The notes beneath the pieces are model-generated. The model did not search any database and was not told the origin of the DNA. It saw nothing but the letters and a program-made list of their open reading frames with translations. Of a stretch of DNA of 47,249 nucleotides, positions 43,236 through 47,249 are shown one piece after another (position 1 is the stretch's first letter; the number at the start of each line of letters is the position of its first letter). Made by a program: the position numbers and the translations under genes. The stretch spans positions 1-47,249 of the forward strand of contig JAICGN010000026.1 in NCBI GenBank assembly GCA_025923075.1, given 5' to 3'. Source of the stretch: Chitinophagaceae bacterium. GTDB lineage: Bacteria; Bacteroidota; Bacteroidia; Chitinophagales; Chitinophagaceae.

Positions 43236-44308
43236 AACTGGTCAATGGTTAATTCAATAGTATAAAACTCAGCCTCATCTTTTACGGCGAATTTGTATTT
43301 GTCACCATAAGCTAAATCCAGCCGTTTCCTGATATTGTCCAGCCCAACACCTGTTGATAATTCCTTGGGTCCTGATTTCTTTTTATTCCGGCAATAAAAA
43401 TAAAGTTTGTTCCTGTCAATATCCAGGCTGATATCGATAGGTGATTCCTGTTTTTTCAGATCGCCGTGCTTAAAGGCATTTTCAACAAGAGTGATCAGTA
43501 CAAAGGGAATGATAAGTGCTCCATCTACAGAACCTGTAACGTCGAAATTTACATTCAGGTTATTGCTGTATCGGAGCTGGTTTATTTTGATTACATTTCG
43601 TACATGCTCGATCTCGTCTTTCAACGGAGCTTTACCATCACGGGCATTTCCTTCACTCAGGGCATAACGCATGATATCACTTAAGGTAAGGATACCTTCT
43701 GATAATTCAGGCGAGTAGGGAAGTGATTTTGCGTATAAGAAATTAAGTGTGTTATGTAAGAAATGCGGATTGATCTGTGCTTTTAAAAAATTAAGATTTG
43801 CCTCGGACTTTTCTTTTTCAAGCTGCATCTTTTGCGCTTCAAGTACCTTTCGTTGTTTTTGTCCTTCCCGTAAGTTCGTGATATAGGCAACAACAAAGCT
43901 GATGCAAAAATATATGGTCATGTTTACCACCATCGAAAAACCCATAAGCAGCAATGAAGGTGGCCTGTATTGCATTGCCTGCGGAACGAAATAGAAAAGA
44001 AGTGTATGATAACCAAAGGCGATCAGGATGATCATCAACGAGATCTTAAGAAAGGAAATGAATTTTTTCTTTTCTGCAAAAAAATTGTAATAATAATTTG
44101 TGGTAAAATAAAAGAACAGGACCATGAATAGAAAAAACAAACCATACCTGAGGGCATAAGTATGAACAGGATGCGAACTGATCTCTCTCTTCGCCGCTTC
44201 ATTCGGGTATAACGCATAACTAATAAAGACAAGACATCCAATCAGGATGAAGAATGCCAGGACTACAAAGAAGACATTCCAAAAGCTGAATCGTGTTTTA
44301 AATCTCAT
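43232..44308 (-). CDS. LytS-type sensor histidine kinase
   Basis: The 358-residue kinase has about four N-terminal hydrophobic segments, a short linker helix, and the histidine kinase core of the His_kinase (LytS/YehU-like) family. The phospho-acceptor His near residue 182 lies in QINPHFLHNTLNF, the N-box is LVENAFKHG, and the G-box is GVGLDNIRKRL. It has no extracytoplasmic sensor domain, so the signal may be in the membrane. The 4-bp overlap with the LytTR regulator gene makes a two-gene operon. Confidence 0.92.
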   Translation of the reverse strand: MRFKTRFSFWNVFFVVLAFFILIGCLVFISYALYPNEAAKREISSHPVHTYALRYGLFFLFMVLFFYFTTNYYYNFFAEKKKFISFLKISLMIILIAFGYHTLLFYFVPQAMQYRPPSLLLMGFSMVVNMTIYFCISFVVAYITNLREGQKQRKVLEAQKMQLEKEKSEANLNFLKAQINPHFLHNTLNFLYAKSLPYSPELSEGILTLSDIMRYALSEGNARDGKAPLKDEIEHVRNVIKINQLRYSNNLNVNFDVTGSVDGALIIPFVLITLVENAFKHGDLKKQESPIDISLDIDRNKLYFYCRNKKKSGPKELSTGVGLDNIRKRLDLAYGDKYKFAVKDEAEFYTIELTIDQL

Positions 44309-44362
44309 GTTTCGTATGTGAATATATAAAATCAGTATTTACCACCGCAAAAACATATAAAA

Positions 44363-44410
44363 GGGAAATTAGAAAAGCCTGATCAAGTTCAGACAATTTT
44401 CTAATTTCCC
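44363..44410 (-). terminator. Long stem-loop 3' of the TonB-type receptor gene
   Basis: A perfect 14-bp stem (GGGAAATTAGAAAA and TTTTCTAATTTCCC) encloses 20 bases with an inner CTGA/TCAG stem. It lies 20 bases past the receptor stop codon. On the minus strand it is followed by TTTTATATG and TTTTTG, so it looks like a strong terminator separating the receptor from the kinase operon. Confidence 0.72.
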
Positions 44411-44430
44411 ATGGCTATACTTCACCCATC

Positions 44431-46881
44431 TTAATTATTTCCTATTCCCATTCCACCGCTTTGCTGTGTTCTTTTTAATTCGTCTTCCGCACCACCTGAG
44501 CGTTGCCTTGCAGGTTTTACGCCATTATTTCCAAACCTGAAATTGATGCTCAGTTTGAACTGACGGCTTTCCCAGCGGGAACTAAACCTTGTTGTCTGCC
44601 CTGCAAAATCTGAGACGGCCCTGAATCTCAATGTGTGAAATATATCACTCACTGATGTTTTAATCGTAGCCTTGCCTTTCAGGATTTGTTTTTGCAGACC
44701 TGCATCAATACTGTATAAAGATTTTCCTTTAAAACTTCCCTGGTAAATAGTAGGCGCGTTAAAAAAGCCGCTCAATTCAGCTGTCCAGGATTTTGCAAAT
44801 TTCAAACTGTTCTGTGCAAAGAAATTGAAACCAAATGCATCCAGATCTACTTTGCGTCCCTCACCAAAATCAGCCTGGTATTTTGAATAATTGGTGCTCA
44901 TGTTTGTAAACAAACTATACGATTTATGCTGGAAGGGATAACTGATAGTAAGACTTGCGATATCCTGCGTTGCGAGGTTTTTCTTTGATATGAACGCTTT
45001 TGATTTTTCAGCAGTATCTATTAGTTGAGTGAACATGTCTGTTACATGGCTATAGTTAAGATTAATATTCAACTTGTATTTATAGGTATGTGTGATTCCG
45101 AAACTGTTTGTGTATTGCGGCCGGAGATTGATATTCCCTTTCTGGAAAGTATATTCATCCAGTTTGAATTCAAATGGATTCAGATCCTGGTATGCAGGAC
45201 GGTCAATACGGCGGCTGTAGGTTAAACTCCACTGCTTCATTGGATTTTTGTTGAAAGTAATGGCTGCACTGGGAAACAGATCTGTGTACGTTCTCTTGAA
45301 TGAAGAACTGCTGGGGGAGTAGTCAGTTCCGTTGTATTTTGATCCGTTCGATACGCCTTCTGAAACTGTATTTTCCAAACGCAGGCCCACCTGGATCATG
45401 AACTTTTTGTATTGTCGGTTATAATTGACATAGCCAGCATTGATATTTTCTTTATATACAAAATGATTGCTGCGGTCTTTATCTAACTCTTCATTGGAAC
45501 CTTCAACATTATAGCGCTGAAAATTATTATCAGTTTTTACAAAAGCCGATTTTGCACCGAAGCTTAATTTTCCTTTTATAAAATTCCTTTCGTAGTCGGC
45601 CTTGATCGAGTTAATGTTGATCTCAGCAGGAGAAAGCATGTGATAAATAGTGCTGCCCAACAGTAGTTGTCCTGAAGGATCATAGTAATGATTCGGCTGG
45701 TACTGGTCATTACCCATCTTATAAAAACCATGATCTGCGTTTACGATTAGGCTGGTTCCTCTAGGATCGTTATAACTGTAGTTGAGATTTACATTTGTAT
45801 TATGTCGCTTAAGCGTACTGCTATTGTCAGCTATTAAAATACGATCCACAGTATTGGTGGTGGTGTTGGAAATAACTGTATGGCTGTAATTGGTCATGGT
45901 TGGGTCTGAAAGTGTGCCATTTACAATAATACCTAACGTATTTTTTTTATCGAGAAAATAGTCTGCTCCCACTTTAAAATTATTTGCATTACCAACCATG
46001 CGAATTGTTCCATGCTGGTCGAAAAGACTGTCAAGTACGGTACGATTGATGTTCAATGATTGTTGGTTAGGCCCGTAATTGAAACTATAGTTGCTGAAGA
46101 TGTTGATTTTTTTATTCCGGTAGTTGAGCGAGCCACCTCCATTGTATTTAGCATATGTACCAATATTCCATCCTGCATTCACTGAACCGTTTGTGCCGAA
46201 TGATTTATTCTTTTTTAACCGGATATTGATGATACCTGCATTACCTGCTGCATCATATTTCGCTGATGGATTAGTGATCAATTCGATCGCTTCGATCTGG
46301 GAAGATTGCAGGGTTCGCAGGTAGATGGCCAGGTCGGTGCCCGATAAAGGTGTGACTCTGCCGTCAATATAAACCTGCACTCCATTTTTTCCGGCAAGGC
46401 TGATGTTCTCATCCTTATCCAAGGACACACCTGGCGATTTCCGCAAAAGTTCCAGGGCATTCGATCCGGTTGCATTGATCGTGCCTTCTACATTCAGGAT
46501 GGTTCTATCAGCTTTTACTTCGACCATAGGTTTTGTAGCCGTAACCGTTACATTGCTCAATGCAGTTGCAAGCTTACTCAATATTAATTCTGGTACTATC
46601 ACCTCAGACGCGCCAACCGAGAAGACTGCAGAAAAAACAGTTTTATAGCCTACGTTGCTTGCACTCACTTTGTAGTTTCCTTCGCTTATCCCGGAAAAGG
46701 CATAACCACCATTTTCTTTTGAAACCGCCAGCTTGATAACCACTGAGTCAACAGCTCTGTGCAGGCTGACAGTAGTGCCGACGAGGGGAGAGCCATTCTC
46801 GTCTTTTGCTATGCCAGTTACTTTTTGTGCCTGTGTGAAAAACGTGCTTGCAGTCAGCAGGAGTAATAACATTGTGCGCAT
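44431..46881 (-). CDS. Outer-membrane beta-barrel family protein (TonB-receptor-like, carboxypeptidase-regulatory-like N-terminus)
   Basis: The 816-residue protein has a signal peptide (MRTMLLLLLTASTFFTQAQ). A carboxypeptidase-regulatory-like domain spans about 20-95 (GIAKDENGSPLVGTTVSL, GNYKVSASNVGYKTVF). A plug-like region follows at about 110-225 (LLRKSPGVSLDKDENI, VQVYIDGRVTPLSGTDL, AIELITNPSAKYDAAGNAG). The rest forms the large barrel of the outer membrane beta-barrel family, with strands such as SVNAGWNIGTYAKYNGG and YTYSHVTDMF-type repeats. It is probably a TonB-dependent importer or a barrel of that class. No SusD-type partner follows; a LytS/LytR pair lies downstream and could regulate it. 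Confidence 0.88.
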   Translation of the reverse strand: MRTMLLLLLTASTFFTQAQKVTGIAKDENGSPLVGTTVSLHRAVDSVVIKLAVSKENGGYAFSGISEGNYKVSASNVGYKTVFSAVFSVGASEVIVPELILSKLATALSNVTVTATKPMVEVKADRTILNVEGTINATGSNALELLRKSPGVSLDKDENISLAGKNGVQVYIDGRVTPLSGTDLAIYLRTLQSSQIEAIELITNPSAKYDAAGNAGIINIRLKKNKSFGTNGSVNAGWNIGTYAKYNGGGSLNYRNKKINIFSNYSFNYGPNQQSLNINRTVLDSLFDQHGTIRMVGNANNFKVGADYFLDKKNTLGIIVNGTLSDPTMTNYSHTVISNTTTNTVDRILIADNSSTLKRHNTNVNLNYSYNDPRGTSLIVNADHGFYKMGNDQYQPNHYYDPSGQLLLGSTIYHMLSPAEININSIKADYERNFIKGKLSFGAKSAFVKTDNNFQRYNVEGSNEELDKDRSNHFVYKENINAGYVNYNRQYKKFMIQVGLRLENTVSEGVSNGSKYNGTDYSPSSSSFKRTYTDLFPSAAITFNKNPMKQWSLTYSRRIDRPAYQDLNPFEFKLDEYTFQKGNINLRPQYTNSFGITHTYKYKLNINLNYSHVTDMFTQLIDTAEKSKAFISKKNLATQDIASLTISYPFQHKSYSLFTNMSTNYSKYQADFGEGRKVDLDAFGFNFFAQNSLKFAKSWTAELSGFFNAPTIYQGSFKGKSLYSIDAGLQKQILKGKATIKTSVSDIFHTLRFRAVSDFAGQTTRFSSRWESRQFKLSINFRFGNNGVKPARQRSGGAEDELKRTQQSGGMGIGNN

Positions 46882-46926
46882 GGTTATAGTTTTTTGATGT
46901 AACAGTTGGAAAATTGTTTTTCAGGA

Positions 46927-46958
46927 CAAACATAGAAAGCAGCGGAAGCGGAACGAAA
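46927..46958 (-). promoter_or_regulatory. Candidate promoter for the TonB-type receptor gene
   Basis: On the minus strand a perfect TATGTTTG (TAnnTTTG consensus) lies at 46934-46927 with a TTTC -33-like box at 46958-46955, spaced by 20 bases. The predicted start of transcription near 46920 leaves a leader of about 38 bases before the ATG. Confidence 0.45.
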
Positions 46959-47057
46959 AACGTTATACAAAACAGGAGTTTGACAGGACAAAAAGGAGCG
47001 TCAGTCGGCGTATTACCAATAGGAAATTGCAATAATAATTGGGGTTAGGATGAACAG

Positions 47058-47125
47058 AGTTTTCGGTACTGTTTGCTTTTTCGACTTAATAAAGAATGTA
47101 GAAATGAGAGGACGTTCTGCTTAGC
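47058..47125 (+). repeat. Dispersed intergenic repeat, copy M
   Basis: TTTTCGGTACTGTTTGCTTT is followed by TTCGACTTAATAAAGAATGT and AGAAATGAGAGGACGTTCTG. The core AATAAAGAATGTA is close to the consensus. It lies upstream of the minus-strand receptor gene and keeps the + orientation. Confidence 0.6.
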
Positions 47126-47249
47126 CTCCAACAGCTCGGAACAACTTTTGATTGTGCTTCGGTTTCAACGGATAAAGGACAAACAATAATTCGTATTTAT
47201 GGTAATCACTTATTCATCTTCATTTTTACATTCCAACAAGACCATCTGC

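Larger units (their letters stand above)
46882..47249. other. 368-bp region with receptor promoter and repeat copy M
   Basis: The region upstream of the receptor gene holds a candidate promoter (46927-46958) and repeat copy M (47058-47125). No gene is recognisable at the end of the window. Confidence 0.5.

Overview
The window looks like chromosomal DNA of a member of the Bacteroidota, most likely a Chitinophagaceae-type soil or freshwater bacterium. The evidence is two very large secreted proteins ending in the gliding-motility-associated (type IX secretion, type B) C-terminal domain, a TonB-type outer-membrane beta-barrel receptor with a carboxypeptidase-regulatory-like N-terminus, a LytS/LytR-type (LytTR) two-component pair, many short lipoproteins and 'SP + Q' exported proteins, and promoter-like TAnnTTTG boxes. 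No tRNA, rRNA, CRISPR array, insertion sequence or phage gene was seen, so this reads as ordinary, loosely packed core/accessory chromosome with long intergenic gaps.

Layout. 1-2.1 kb: tail of an AraC-type regulator, a hemerythrin-like lipoprotein and an unknown gene. 2.4-8.3 kb (+): a seven-repeat DPGP propeller-like T9SS protein, an outer-membrane protein/S41 peptidase pair, and a lipoprotein with a charged repeat tail. 8.3-11.0 kb (-): three unknown exported proteins. 11.2-17.8 kb: serine esterase, GAF protein, VOC protein, NAD-dependent epimerase, an EF-hand-loop protein, dodecin, a sulfatase and an exported protein. 18.0-20.8 kb: a second giant T9SS protein, followed by two tiny ORFs. 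21.4-32.5 kb (-): polysaccharide deacetylase, NylB-like serine hydrolase, and a 2896-residue cyclic beta-1,2-glucan synthase (NdvB/Cgs-like), the largest gene here. 32.8-36.4 kb: exported DinB protein, a small membrane protein, a decayed coding region, PAP2 phosphatase, a porin-like barrel and a small membrane-anchored acidic protein. 36.6-46.9 kb (-): NTF2-like lipoprotein, M48 protease, VOC protein, outer-membrane protein, an unknown 547-residue protein with a GNAT-like middle, the LytTR regulator/histidine kinase pair, and the TonB-type receptor.

Functionally most products act at the cell envelope: secretion, outer-membrane transport, proteolysis, glycan synthesis and trimming. Few genes form tight operons; the clear ones are the outer-membrane protein/S41 pair (17 bp apart) and the kinase/regulator pair (4-bp overlap).

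The most unexpected signal is not a gene. About fifteen intergenic stretches carry full or degenerate copies of one AT-rich motif (core TTCTTCAAATCAATAAAGAA, then a TATAAAAAATCTTGAG-like block and often ATGCTT). Every copy I found lies on the + strand whatever the direction of the flanking genes, and several are followed within about 25-55 bases by a short perfect inverted repeat whose sequence differs from copy to copy. This is a candidate strand-oriented dispersed repeat family.
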